A program made the translations under genes and the position numbers. Of a stretch of 34,520 nucleotides of DNA, positions 16,322-24,654 are shown in pieces (the first letter of the stretch is position 1; each line of letters begins with the position of its first letter). The DNA is from Nitrososphaeraceae archaeon. Its GTDB lineage: Archaea; Thermoproteota; Nitrososphaeria; Nitrososphaerales; Nitrososphaeraceae. The notes under the pieces are model-generated. The model ran no database searches, was not told the DNA's origin, and was given only the letters and a program-made list of their open reading frames with translations. The stretch spans positions 1 through 34,520 of the forward strand of contig JAFAQB010000114.1 of assembly GCA_019246625.1 (NCBI GenBank). The letters run 5' to 3'.

Positions 16322-17440
16322 TTGGATGTACGCTATAGGCCATTGAAAAAGTTCAACATCAATGAATTAAAGATAATGACAGTTGTAATTTTTTTTTGCA
16401 TACTTTTCGTTTCTATTTCTTTGATCAATTCTAAAGCAATAACACAGCGAAACGCAAATCAGATAAAAACCAAAATTTCATCGACCACATTGAATCATAG
16501 TGGTGCGACAAAACATTCCAATGGCTTCTACGCATCTACTACTTGTCCAATTGATAGAAATGCTCTACACATAACTGCCACAAGCAAATACAATAAATCA
16601 AATATACATTCTTATCCTGAGGACGATAACAATATACATGTTGATAAAAAACATGCCAAAACAATCTGTAATATTACTCAGTTCCTTGATTCCTCAGAGC
16701 CAGGAAGTACAATAAAACCCGGGCGATATCAATTCCTCAGGGTAACTGCGGATGATTATGGTGATATTCCCTTTAAATTTCCTATGCCTTTGCAAGATAT
16801 GCATAATGATAATTCAATTGGCTCGACCCATTCAAATTCTAAAGAAAGCTCTCATTTAAAGAATGGAGTTCCATCAAATACAAAATCCACACAAAAACAA
16901 CGAACCATACTTAGGGCTATACTCATCCCAGACAATAAAATTATTGAGAAAACAAAAGTAGTAGATCCTAGCAAAAAGTCAATTGCCCGCATTGAAGAAG
17001 CATCATCATCACATGTTAATTTATCAAGTAATAATAATAGAAGCAAAGGAATACTCAAGCTACAATTTGATCATCAAAATTATCCGATTAGCTATCAGAT
17101 TACCGGCGCTGGAAATAAAATAAATGACATTAACGTTGAGAACGATAATACGACCATTATAGCACATGTAACATCTCAATCAGATGGAATATTGACGATC
17201 CAGCTTCCAGGAGACGCAATGATAGATTTGAAAAGAGCTAAAAATAACCAAAAAGATTCCTTTGCCGTCTTCGAAGACGGACAGTATTATCCGACATACA
17301 ATGAAGGTCAATATATTCATGGCATACGGAAGGTAATGGTTTATTTTGAGAAAGGTACGGAACAAATCGAAATCTTAACCGGCCACCCTTCTCCAGAATT
17401 TGGTATGACATTTCCCATTGCTTTTTTTTTATATCCTTAA
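16322..17440 (+). CDS. Secreted Asn/Ser-rich protein with PEFG-CTERM sorting signal, cut by a T9 frameshift
   Basis: Unknown function. One N-terminal transmembrane/signal helix (MTVVIFFCILFVSISLI), then about 330 polar residues with many Asn, Ser and Thr; residues 245-350 look like a beta-sandwich (LKLQFDHQNYPISYQITGAG). Near the end comes SPEFGMTFPIAFF and then a stop at 17438. The motif matches the PEFG-CTERM signal that a thaumarchaeal archaeosortase is thought to process, which needs a hydrophobic helix and a basic tail. The frame stops after a T9 run (17422-17430). One more T would give FFFISLMMCICISNIKL and then a basic tail RSNFMGRAK, ending at 17502, which is a full signal. Start TTG 16322; ATG 16376 is possible. 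Confidence 0.7.
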   Translation: MDVRYRPLKKFNINELKIMTVVIFFCILFVSISLINSKAITQRNANQIKTKISSTTLNHSGATKHSNGFYASTTCPIDRNALHITATSKYNKSNIHSYPEDDNNIHVDKKHAKTICNITQFLDSSEPGSTIKPGRYQFLRVTADDYGDIPFKFPMPLQDMHNDNSIGSTHSNSKESSHLKNGVPSNTKSTQKQRTILRAILIPDNKIIEKTKVVDPSKKSIARIEEASSSHVNLSSNNNRSKGILKLQFDHQNYPISYQITGAGNKINDINVENDNTTIIAHVTSQSDGILTIQLPGDAMIDLKRAKNNQKDSFAVFEDGQYYPTYNEGQYIHGIRKVMVYFEKGTEQIEILTGHPSPEFGMTFPIAFFLYP

Positions 17441-17482
17441 TGATGTGCATCTGCATTTCTAATATTAAATTACGATCGAATT

Positions 17483-17725
17483 TCATGGGAAGGGCAAAAT
17501 GAAGGGCGTATCTTTTTGTATGACGCTGCTCTTTAGTACTTTATCTTCAGATACCGGATCCAGATCACTCCTGTATGCTGAAGAAACACAGCCTGGCTGT
17601 ATACAAGTTGAATTAACATTGATGGTGCATGAACCTACCCAAGCATGAGCGAATGTATACACGGCAGGTAAAAGGCATATAGAAATACAAAATAAAAGTG
17701 TTGAATATGCAATCGTTGTAATCAT
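17483..17725 (-). CDS. Small secreted cysteine-containing protein
   Basis: Not recognised. From ATG 17725 the product is about 80 residues: a clear signal peptide (TTIAYSTLLFCISICLLPAVYTFAHA) followed by a short region with WVGSCTINVNSTCIQPGC, where three Cys could form disulfides or bind metal. The frame is open further upstream to 17797, but the signal peptide points to 17725. It converges on the PEFG protein gene; if that gene is restored to its full length (17502) the two ends overlap by 20 bases. Confidence 0.45.
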   Translation of the reverse strand: MITTIAYSTLLFCISICLLPAVYTFAHAWVGSCTINVNSTCIQPGCVSSAYRSDLDPVSEDKVLKSSVIQKDTPFILPFP

Positions 17726-17964
17726 CTTATCCCTTATGTTATGATTTCGTACCTTTGCAATGTATATCTGGTTTGGCGAAGTTATTGTTATAACCATATA
17801 CTAATATATTGTAATGTAAGCACTATCTCTTCCGTCGGTTTGCTAGCCCGGCGTTCTGTTATTTCCATACTAAGCCTTGTGTATTCTATATTTCGTACTT
17901 CCGAGACATTATCTTGATCCTCAGAGAATGTATAGATAAAGTAAATAATAAACAAATAGCAAAT

Positions 17965-18114
17965 ATGAGTAACAGACGCAATCAAGAAGATGAAGAACAA
18001 GTCAAGCGATTGAATCGGGAAATAATGGTTATATTCGAGAAACGTGCTGCACCTTTTGGATATGCTTCAGCAGCTTTATTGAGCCATAAGATTATGGTAA
18101 AATATTATATCTAA
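17965..18114 (+). CDS. Possible small charged protein
   Basis: 49 codons from ATG 17965: SNRRNQEDEEQVKRLNREI forms a charged helix, followed by MVIFEKRAAPFGYASAALL. No family recognised. The composition and a leading AT-rich region make it plausible, but a minus-strand frame overlaps it and there is no independent support. Confidence 0.3.
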   Translation: MSNRRNQEDEEQVKRLNREIMVIFEKRAAPFGYASAALLSHKIMVKYYI

Positions 18115-18209
18115 CGGTGTTAATTCTCCCAAGCCTATAAGAACATTCGTGAAATCAATATCTTGAGTCCTGAGTGGTCTCGCCGCATAATAATTATTAA
18201 CCCGTGATA

Positions 18210-18229
18210 ATTAATTGTTAATAATTAAT
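18210..18229. promoter_or_regulatory. 20-bp near-perfect palindrome, probable operator of the metal ABC transporter
   Basis: ATTAATTG/TTAATAATTAAT: only one base pair breaks the symmetry. It ends nine bases before the TATA box at 18238-18248, so a bound regulator would touch the B-recognition element. Such sites upstream of Zn/Mn transporters in archaea are typically bound by DtxR- or MarR-type metal regulators, but the regulator here is unknown, and AT-rich sequence can be symmetric by chance. Confidence 0.4.
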
Positions 18230-18237
18230 AACAAAAC

Positions 18238-18248
18238 TTTATATCTTA
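18238..18248 (+). promoter_or_regulatory. TATA box of the metal ABC transporter operon
   Basis: TTTATATCTTA, a strong archaeal TATA box. Transcription would start near 18268, leaving a leader of about 125 bases to the GTG at 18394. Confidence 0.55.
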
Positions 18249-18393
18249 ATAAACCTGAACATGGCTATGAATGAACCAGCTAGACAATCTATTGCAATTT
18301 TCTTTGTGACTGTAAAATTCTTGATTTCGAGTATTCTTGCGGCGAATATATCCACCCATACTGATCATATCCTGTCTTAAGGTAAGGTCTTCA

Positions 18394-19176
18394 GTGCAAC
18401 ACCAAGTCTCTCCGATAGCCAATATCAAAGATGTGACTTATAGCTATAATAACAGCAATCCTTGTTATTTTGTTTTAAATAGCATTTCATTTAGTGTAAA
18501 TGAGGGCGACCTATTAGGGATCATCGGTCCTAATGGTGCGGGTAAGAGTACGCTATTTAGGTGTATGCTGGGCTTAATAGAGGATTATTCAGGCTATATT
18601 ACTCTATTTGATTATGACGTTCGAAAATACAAAAACATTCTTCAAAAAGTTGGTTATATATCACAAAGAAGATCAATTGAAGAAAACTTTCCTGCAACAG
18701 TACAGGAGGTTGTCTCGCTAGGAATAATTGGCAAAAGGAAGTGGGATTCATTATCGAAATACAAGGAGAAAATAAATTCTGCAATCGAGATCGTCGAATT
18801 GACCGAGTACAAGAATAGGAGAATTGGCGAACTGTCAGGTGGACAACAGCAGCGCGTACTCATTGCAAAATCCATAGTAAATGATCCTATGTTGTTGATC
18901 CTAGATGAGCCAACCACTAGTGTTGATCAACAGACACAAGACAAATTCTATGCTCTTATAGAGAAGTTAAATCATGATAAGAAAATATCTATAATATGGG
19001 CGTCTCATGATTTGAATGCGGTACATAAGATGGCAAACAAGGTAGCGTGTATAAATAGAAATATGTTCTTTCATGGTGACACTTCTGAATTCTTCGAAAA
19101 CCAAGAACTATTGAAAATGTATTCTGAGTCAGCTATGCAAGCACATATGCAATCTCATCTCTCTTCAAAGGGATAA
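18394..19176 (+). CDS. Metal (Zn/Mn-type) ABC transporter ATP-binding protein
   Basis: ATPase of a ZnuC/MntB-like importer. Walker A is GPNGAGKST, the Q-loop follows (VGYISQRRSIEENFPATV, where the ENFPATV stretch is typical of the Zn/Mn subfamily), the signature is LSGGQQQRVLIAKS and Walker B is LLILDEPTTSVD; the switch His is in IIWASHDLNAV. I use GTG 18394, preceded by AAGGTAAGG; a TTG at 18337 would add 19 residues without homology. About 260 residues. The permease gene starts 33 bases later. Cytoplasmic face of the membrane. Confidence 0.92.
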   Translation: MQHQVSPIANIKDVTYSYNNSNPCYFVLNSISFSVNEGDLLGIIGPNGAGKSTLFRCMLGLIEDYSGYITLFDYDVRKYKNILQKVGYISQRRSIEENFPATVQEVVSLGIIGKRKWDSLSKYKEKINSAIEIVELTEYKNRRIGELSGGQQQRVLIAKSIVNDPMLLILDEPTTSVDQQTQDKFYALIEKLNHDKKISIIWASHDLNAVHKMANKVACINRNMFFHGDTSEFFENQELLKMYSESAMQAHMQSHLSSKG

Positions 19177-19209
19177 TTATGGCTAATGGTAGAGAAAGCT
19201 TGATCCTTC

Positions 19210-20064
19210 ATGATATTTGAAATTCTGCAATATGGTTTCATGCAACGTGCTCTAATCTCAGGAGTAGCCGTAGCTATCACTTGTTCAGCAATAGGACTAT
19301 TTCTGGTTTTACGACAACAATCATTATTTGCTGATGGGCTCTCGCATATGGCATTTGGTGGAATAGCTATCGGGTTATTTACAAATTTATATCCTATATG
19401 GACTGCTCTCATAGTCTCTATCCTAGCAGCTTTAGGTATTACTAGGCTAAGAGAGTCTACAAAAATGCCTCCTGATTCCGCTATTGCGGTATTGTTGTCT
19501 ACTGGACTAGCGATCGGGGTCATATTGATTGGACTAGCTGGTGGATTTACACTTGACTTGTATAGTTTTCTATTTGGGAGTATTTTGTTAATAAGCATTC
19601 AAGATCAGGAAACAATTTTGTTAGCAAGCGCTGTCATATTGTCTATATTATATTTCTTTTATCAAAAACTAATATATGTTACCTTTGATGAGGAACAGGC
19701 AAAGGTCAGTGGGATAAATGTTTCAAGACTTAACTACCTCTTCGTTATACTTGCAAGCATATCAGTAATTGTATCGGTACGATTGGTAGGCGTGCTGCTA
19801 ATATCGTCGCTAATCGTAATCCCAAACATCACCGCGATCATGTTTGGAAAAGGCTTCAAAAAAACAGCACTAATATCCCTTTCAATTGCCGTTTTGTCTG
19901 TACTTCTTGGCGTAATAATTTCATATATTATGAATCTGGCTCCTGGCGGAACGATTGTCATCACATCTGTAACTGCTTACCTTGTTGCAATGACTACAAA
20001 GTATTTCAAGAAGAAAATTGTGATGTGGAATGGAGTTGCACGATCAAGTAGAACAATTCGATAG
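19210..20064 (+). CDS. Metal ABC transporter permease, ABC-3 family
   Basis: Membrane subunit partner of the preceding ATPase. About eight hydrophobic helices in 284 residues. The ABC-3 hallmarks are the early LFLVLRQQSLFADGLSHMAFGG (coupling region), the SVRLVGVLLISSLIVIPNI segment and APGGTIVITSVTAYLV near the C-terminus. These fit Zn/Mn/Fe importers of the ZnuB/MntC group; the ion cannot be read. No substrate-binding protein gene lies on either side, so the receptor must be encoded elsewhere or replaced. Confidence 0.92.
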   Translation: MIFEILQYGFMQRALISGVAVAITCSAIGLFLVLRQQSLFADGLSHMAFGGIAIGLFTNLYPIWTALIVSILAALGITRLRESTKMPPDSAIAVLLSTGLAIGVILIGLAGGFTLDLYSFLFGSILLISIQDQETILLASAVILSILYFFYQKLIYVTFDEEQAKVSGINVSRLNYLFVILASISVIVSVRLVGVLLISSLIVIPNITAIMFGKGFKKTALISLSIAVLSVLLGVIISYIMNLAPGGTIVITSVTAYLVAMTTKYFKKKIVMWNGVARSSRTIR

Positions 20065-20614
20065 TTCTAGAAAAACAGAATCATACAATCAAAAATATTT
20101 TTTGTGGATAAACACTTTCTTATTGCTAGCGCTGGTGTACTATTTATGAAGCAGATCAGTCAATTGTGTTTGTATTCATTGAAGCATTTGCTGTATTGCT
20201 GCTCTACTGGTATCATGGTTTACTATTTTACCGACGCATCATTGATCAAGATTTGTATAACGACTATTTTCGACTCGTAGAGCAGAACCAACTATTTTGG
20301 AGAATGATTATTCGTATTATTCTCTTAGATATTGTTATCAATCTATTACCTTGCCCGTAAAACATCCAATAGTGTTATTATTACATATTACCGGGTCATC
20401 AGATTTTATTTAATTATTCTACTTACCTGCACTTCTAATTTTTTACAGGCTTTTGTATAAATGATTAATAAATCGCAAATTTGAATCCGTCACAAATGTT
20501 TCAATAGCTCGCACATATTTTTTTATTATTGATTATATTGTTAGTTTATTCAATGCGGCTTAAATATGAAGCTTTAGTACTAAAGCCTGACATAAACAAT
20601 TGAATAAATCCATT
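20065..20614 (+). other. Intergenic region, about 550 bases, one doubtful small ORF
   Basis: Contains one hydrophobic GTG-initiated frame of 64 codons (20166-20360, with FVFIEAFAVLLLYWYHGL), which could be a small membrane protein but has no supporting signal. The last 60 bases hold a TATA box and a 16-base palindrome described separately. I see no tRNA or repeat. Confidence 0.4.
20571..20586. promoter_or_regulatory. Perfect 16-bp palindrome between TATA box and start codon
   Basis: GCTTTAGTACTAAAGC is fully symmetric. A TATA-like TTAAATATG precedes it (20559-20568), so the palindrome covers the stretch from TATA to the expected start of transcription near 20588. That is a classic place for a repressor in archaea. 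Regulates the discoidin-domain gene, if real. Confidence 0.4.
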
Positions 20615-21625
20615 ATGGCCAAAGAAAAAATAATTCTAATTCTTGCTAGCATAATGGTGCTGGTTGTTATATCTTATTTTTCAATGCCTCTAGTACATGG
20701 GTTAAGACAGGAAGCGGTGTACTCTCTGGCTCATGTCAAGCTTCTCTATAATAACCAAAGTTATGATATGTCTCCATTTGTTTCTGTTAGCAGCGGTCAG
20801 CTGAGCAAGGTTCAACTGCCTTTAGATGGAGAAGATGTTGCTCACGCATTACCAATAAAGATAAAGCAAGGTGATACAATAGGTTTCAAATTCAGCAAAA
20901 AACCTCTCAAGGTCGGTGTTTTTGCGATAGATTATGAGGCTCAACCATCCGAGCTATACGCCCTTAAGAAAATAGGTTTGAATACTTTTCAACTTTTAGG
21001 ACCTCAGGGAATACAGAATCTGGAAGCCCAAGTATTATTCGATAGCGGTCACTACGTATCATACGACTTGTTAGTATATGTGATCCCCTCCGTCAGAGAA
21101 CAGCAGCCAGGAGGAGCAAGCAGCAGTGATATCAAGGGCGGCAATGCCAGTAACACCTCATCAGTATGCAGAAACCAGGCTAAACTAGACATTATGGGGA
21201 TAACAGCTAGCACTCAAAATCTGACGAATAACGATCCCGTAAATGTCTTGGATAATAACCTCGGCACCGCGTGGTCTACTAGAGGAGCAGATGTTATTTC
21301 ATTTGCAAAGTCGCTGGCAGGGGCAGCTACCAATAAAAATCCTTGGCTCCAGCTAGATCTAGGCACACAACGACAAGTTTGCATGTTTGGAATTGCATTT
21401 GCAAGTTCAGACACAGATGTTGACTTTTTTACCCTACAAACATCAGCTGATGGGAAAAACTTCAAAGACGTTGGAAGCGCTCAAAGTACTCCAATCTCCT
21501 CACACGGTTTATTATACTGGTTCCCAGATCTGCCGCTCTCAGCAAGATTCGTAAGGATTAGTAACCTAGGAAGCATAACATCAGGACACACTGCTATAAG
21601 TGAAATAGCATTACTTGGACGCTAA
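20615..21625 (+). CDS. Secreted protein with C-terminal discoidin (F5/8 type C) domain
   Basis: Exported protein of unknown role. N-terminal signal/anchor helix (IILILASIMVLVVISYFSMPL), then a beta-rich domain (residues 30-160, with LPIKIKQGDTIGFKFSKKP) and a Gly/Ser/Asn linker around 165-185. The last 150 residues look like a discoidin domain: ITASTQNLTNNDPVNVLDNN, AWSTRG, NPWLQLDLGTQRQVCMFGI, FTLQTSADGKNFKDVG and ARFVRISNLG. Such domains bind glycans or surface ligands. Start is ATG 20615; TTG 20600 would add five residues. It follows the metal transporter by 550 bases and has its own promoter. Confidence 0.82.
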   Translation: MAKEKIILILASIMVLVVISYFSMPLVHGLRQEAVYSLAHVKLLYNNQSYDMSPFVSVSSGQLSKVQLPLDGEDVAHALPIKIKQGDTIGFKFSKKPLKVGVFAIDYEAQPSELYALKKIGLNTFQLLGPQGIQNLEAQVLFDSGHYVSYDLLVYVIPSVREQQPGGASSSDIKGGNASNTSSVCRNQAKLDIMGITASTQNLTNNDPVNVLDNNLGTAWSTRGADVISFAKSLAGAATNKNPWLQLDLGTQRQVCMFGIAFASSDTDVDFFTLQTSADGKNFKDVGSAQSTPISSHGLLYWFPDLPLSARFVRISNLGSITSGHTAISEIALLGR

Positions 21626-22059
21626 GTACAGCGGTGCAGATAGAAAGCTCGACTCTGACCTTTTTCAAATATTATTGTGTTCTTTGATTATAGATGACCG
21701 TGTCTAGATCTCAGGGATAAGAAATCGAATGATATTGTGACAACCGGCCAAAATATAAACTTATTCAGACCTTTTCATGACTCGCGATACGTTTGACATT
21801 ATTGATATTGTGAAGATACTAATACCAAATGGAATAAGCTGCATTACTGCCTGAAGTAAATAAAATTAGGATCTTGTACCCGACGATATCTCCCATTGCT
21901 ATAACAGATTTTATGTGGCAACAGAGGAGACCAAGTACAAATGCAAAAAAATTAAGTTATGTGTATTTACATATCTCTTGGTCTTAATTTTTTTTGTGTG
22001 CGTGTTTCAGTTCTATAAAATTTTAACTTTTATAAAACGTAATGCTTATTATTGTAATA
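21626..22059 (+). other. Intergenic region, about 430 bases
   Basis: No convincing gene. A 70-codon frame (21915-22127) overlaps the zinc-ribbon gene and is hydrophobic and Cys/Lys-rich without family features. On the minus strand a 27-codon frame (21761-21844, MQLIPFGISIFTISIM followed by basic residues) resembles the end of a membrane-anchored protein and may be a remnant. The right end holds the TATA box of the next gene. Confidence 0.35.
22028..22037 (+). promoter_or_regulatory. TATA box of the zinc-ribbon gene
   Basis: TTTATAAAAC centred about 28 bases upstream of ATG 22060, so the mRNA would be leaderless. This spacing decides for ATG 22060 over the upstream ATG at 22042. Confidence 0.5.
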
Positions 22060-22602
22060 ATGTCTTTTGGTATGCCAGTAGATGTCTTAGGGACATTGTC
22101 AGAGAAACTGAAGCAGATGTTAAATGAGGCTCAAGATCATTACTCTTCATTTCTTAATTGGAACCAATTATACAAAGATGGAAAAATGGACAAAAAAGAA
22201 TACTTTGTTAAAATTACCAACTATATGGTTACCATATCTGCACTGAATTTCCTAGCAATTCGCGTGATTGTAGAATTGAAGTCTGCTCTGGACAAAGGCA
22301 CATCGATAAAGGGCATAAGTGGAGGAATGGTTTCTGGTTCCCAACAGGCAGGTTTTGGAATTGATGCCTTTGTAGGTGGCGATGGTACTTTAGGGGATAT
22401 ACAACAAGCCAAACGTACTGTATCTAGCTCAGAGCAACTACCAACATTCAAACCTGTGGATATCCATTTACCGCGACGACAGAACAATGAACAAATGTTA
22501 CGCGGTGTATCTAAAAATAAAGATTGTATACACTGTGGAGTTACAATACCTAACGAAGCGAAGTTCTGTACGAAATGTGGGAATTCCCAGCAAAATAGAT
22601 AA
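22060..22602 (+). CDS. Protein with C-terminal double-CxxC zinc ribbon
   Basis: Not a named family to me. The N-terminal 80 residues are helical (VLGTLSEKLKQMLNEAQDHY, then FLNWNQLYKDGKMDKKEYF), the middle is Gly/Ser-rich (GGMVSGSQQAGFGIDAF) and flexible, and the C-terminus is a zinc ribbon: CIHCGVTIPNEAKFCTKCG. This ribbon is common in archaeal proteins with a scaffold or membrane-associated role. No signal peptide, so cytoplasmic. About 180 residues from ATG 22060. Probably transcribed alone. Confidence 0.7.
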   Translation: MSFGMPVDVLGTLSEKLKQMLNEAQDHYSSFLNWNQLYKDGKMDKKEYFVKITNYMVTISALNFLAIRVIVELKSALDKGTSIKGISGGMVSGSQQAGFGIDAFVGGDGTLGDIQQAKRTVSSSEQLPTFKPVDIHLPRRQNNEQMLRGVSKNKDCIHCGVTIPNEAKFCTKCGNSQQNR

Positions 22603-22736
22603 TTTAAGTTGGCTCGGCATTCATACAAGTGTATGCACTTTTAATGGAAATCATGCAACGAATTGTATCTGATATGGCGTTCCTAACGCGACAGTTCAAA
22701 ATACGAGATACCGAGATATTTGTATGGTTTTGTATA

Positions 22737-22765
22737 TTAGGTAGCGTTATTACCACACTACCTAA
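22737..22765. promoter_or_regulatory. Inverted repeat overlapping the TATA region of the cupredoxin-like gene
   Basis: TTAGGTAG (22737-22744) and CTACCTAA (22758-22765) are perfect 8-base arms 13 bases apart. The right arm runs into CTAAATATTTATTC (about 22761-22774), the likely TATA box 20-29 bases before GTG 22791. A dimeric regulator here would block or recruit TBP/TFB. The TTAGG core resembles DtxR-family half-sites, but the spacing is wider than usual. Confidence 0.45.
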
Positions 22766-22790
22766 ATATTTATTCTACACGTTATAATAC

Positions 22791-23870
22791 GTGCAACCTA
22801 TAAGAAAGACTGGACTTTTTGCTGCGCTGTTGTTGAGTTTTATTGTTGTTTTGTTGACTACAATTCTTAACGTTAGTACTGTGTTTTTTGTAACTGGATT
22901 CGTAAAACGAAGTATAATCTATAATGAAGAAATGATAGCACCCTCTCAAACTGGAACGTCCAAATACGATCAACTCGTTAACGACACTATAGTTAATGGA
23001 AACGTGCAGATTGCACCTGGGGGGCAAAGCAAGAATTTCAGCATTTCGATTCCTAGTAACGAGTTCACCTCAAGGTTGCTCGGTAGCTATTATGTAAGGG
23101 GCGGAGCAGTCCCAGTTATCCACTTGTACCTACTAGATACAGCCAAATGTGTAAACCCTCTTCAGCACTCATCATGCTCATCATATATGATTGACGAAAT
23201 AAAATCAAATAATTATGTAAACATAACTCTGCCTGCAGGTAAGACTTATACGCTTTTCTTCTCAAATGAAGCGAATTTTGCAGGCGAGCTAAAAAACGTC
23301 GATGCAAAATTGTTTTTGGAACACTATCCGTTTATAGTGAAAGTAGGGACTGGTAATGCAAATAGTACAACTTCCATAAACCAATTTTCTCCTTCAAAAA
23401 TTGAAGTTAAAGTCGGTCAATACATAACTTGGCATAACCCATCTGAAGTACCGCTACCACGTACTGTTACATTTGTGTTAGACGGCAATTATAAAGCGGG
23501 CGTATTCGCTCCATTTTCAATTCCAAGGACGATTACGCCACTCTCCATTCCCATCGGCGCTAATAGTCAACCAACACCAGTTCCTGGACAAAACAGATTG
23601 AATACCACTATAATAACTCTTAATGAAAGAGCGTTTAGGCCAGTTGTAATCGACTCCACTGGTGCAGCAAAATATCTGAATAAAAATGGGAATTATACTA
23701 TAAATGGGAATGAAAAATACATTAATTCAGGTTTTCTCCTTCCAATCGGGAAGGAAAAATCATTTCCCGGCTCTTCAAATACATTTACAGTGAAGTTTAG
23801 CAAAGCAGGGAGATATGACTACTTTGACATTTTCCATCCATGGATTACTGGTAGAATCTCCGTAAAGTGA
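22791..23870 (+). CDS. Membrane-anchored cupredoxin-like protein lacking copper ligands
   Basis: Exported 359-residue protein. N-terminal hydrophobic helix (ALLLSFIVVLLTTILNV), a first beta-sandwich (residues 65-185), and a C-terminal plastocyanin-like domain with FSPSKIEVKVGQYITWHNP and KAGRYDYFDIFHPWITGRISV. In blue copper proteins these read W-x-N...H-T-V-T and Y-x-C-x-x-H-P-x-M. Here the first His is R224, the Cys is D346, the Met is I352 and only H349 remains, so a type 1 copper site cannot form. It may be structural, bind another metal or be a partner of a true cupredoxin. The GTG start at 22791 fits a leaderless mRNA. Confidence 0.75.
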   Translation: MQPIRKTGLFAALLLSFIVVLLTTILNVSTVFFVTGFVKRSIIYNEEMIAPSQTGTSKYDQLVNDTIVNGNVQIAPGGQSKNFSISIPSNEFTSRLLGSYYVRGGAVPVIHLYLLDTAKCVNPLQHSSCSSYMIDEIKSNNYVNITLPAGKTYTLFFSNEANFAGELKNVDAKLFLEHYPFIVKVGTGNANSTTSINQFSPSKIEVKVGQYITWHNPSEVPLPRTVTFVLDGNYKAGVFAPFSIPRTITPLSIPIGANSQPTPVPGQNRLNTTIITLNERAFRPVVIDSTGAAKYLNKNGNYTINGNEKYINSGFLLPIGKEKSFPGSSNTFTVKFSKAGRYDYFDIFHPWITGRISVK

Positions 23871-23937
23871 GGATAGAATTGTATCCTGTTTGTAGACGAC
23901 TTTTCCAGAAAAGTGTACTAGCTGAAGAGAGTAGGGA

Positions 23938-24456
23938 TTAGCTAGTATGTGCAGTTACCCCGGTAACATTTACACTATAAAACGATGATATACCTTCGCA
24001 AGTATATTTTGCAGTAATTCTATTAGCTGGTCCTGGTTTTAAAGTGGTGTATTTAGAAGTAAGCACAAATATCCACTTGGAGTAATCCGCTGCTCCACCT
24101 GGGCCAGTTCCAGTGGCTGGTTGGTACGGCTTTACGCCATTCATAATAATAGAGACTTGGCAATGAGAAGTTGAGTTAGCTGACGAAATCCCCGTGATTT
24201 CAAGATCTTTACCAATCGATATTTGTTGACCTTTAGTTGGAGATGTTATTCTTACTGCGTGTAATTTCGGCGATAACGGCGACAACGTAGCATTAGCCAA
24301 GGCTTGTTTATTGGGACTTAGTTTTTGAGGTGGCACCTCTTTTCCTGCTTCAGGTTGTAATAGCTGCGCGTGTGAAACATTCATCCAAAGAGCAAATGAA
24401 AGTAACGCGTAGCTGAGCAATATTGCTCTTAATTCAAAACTCATTGGCATTTCCAT
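23938..24456 (-). CDS. Secreted beta-sandwich protein of a Nitrososphaerales-type family
   Basis: Signal peptide (LLSYALLSFALWMNVSHAQ), then a Pro/Ser/Asn linker and one compact domain beginning ITSPTKGQQISIGKDLEITG with conserved Cys in SHCQVSIIMNGVKPYQPATG and ITAKYTCEG, which may pair. I recall repeated copies of this domain in secreted proteins of soil ammonia-oxidising archaea, including the VKPYQPATGTGPGGAADYSKW stretch (split here as remembered), but I cannot check this. 172 residues; the start could be ATG 24456 or ATG 24444 (residue 5). Likely cell surface. It converges on the cupredoxin-like gene. Confidence 0.72.
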   Translation of the reverse strand: MEMPMSFELRAILLSYALLSFALWMNVSHAQLLQPEAGKEVPPQKLSPNKQALANATLSPLSPKLHAVRITSPTKGQQISIGKDLEITGISSANSTSHCQVSIIMNGVKPYQPATGTGPGGAADYSKWIFVLTSKYTTLKPGPANRITAKYTCEGISSFYSVNVTGVTAHTS

Positions 24457-24654
24457 ATTTTATGTTGCTATAAAAATATTCCGAACCCATACTCTTTTGA
24501 ACGATCTATACATAGCATGAGAAAACCAACGAAGTCAAAATGATGAACAAACAAATGTTTATTAACAAATAAGCATATCCTACAACAGGTTTTTAAATAT
24601 TTTTTAAATTTTCTTGTGTCATGATATTTGTTCAACGACGAGAACACGCTAAAT

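Noticed and set aside
17788-18000. 70-codon minus-strand frame with a hydrophobic start
   Set aside because: Overlaps the upstream region of the small secreted gene and a plus-strand candidate; composition not convincing.
20166-20360. 64-codon GTG-initiated hydrophobic frame
   Set aside because: No promoter at the right distance, no recognisable family; kept only as a note in the intergenic entry.
20615-21625. Discoidin-domain protein as the missing receptor of the metal transporter
   Set aside because: It has its own promoter 550 bases downstream and no ZnuA-like fold or His-rich loop; position alone is not enough.
21915-22127. 70-codon plus-strand frame with a hydrophobic Cys-rich segment
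   Set aside because: It overlaps the start and the TATA box of the zinc-ribbon gene, whose leaderless start is better supported.
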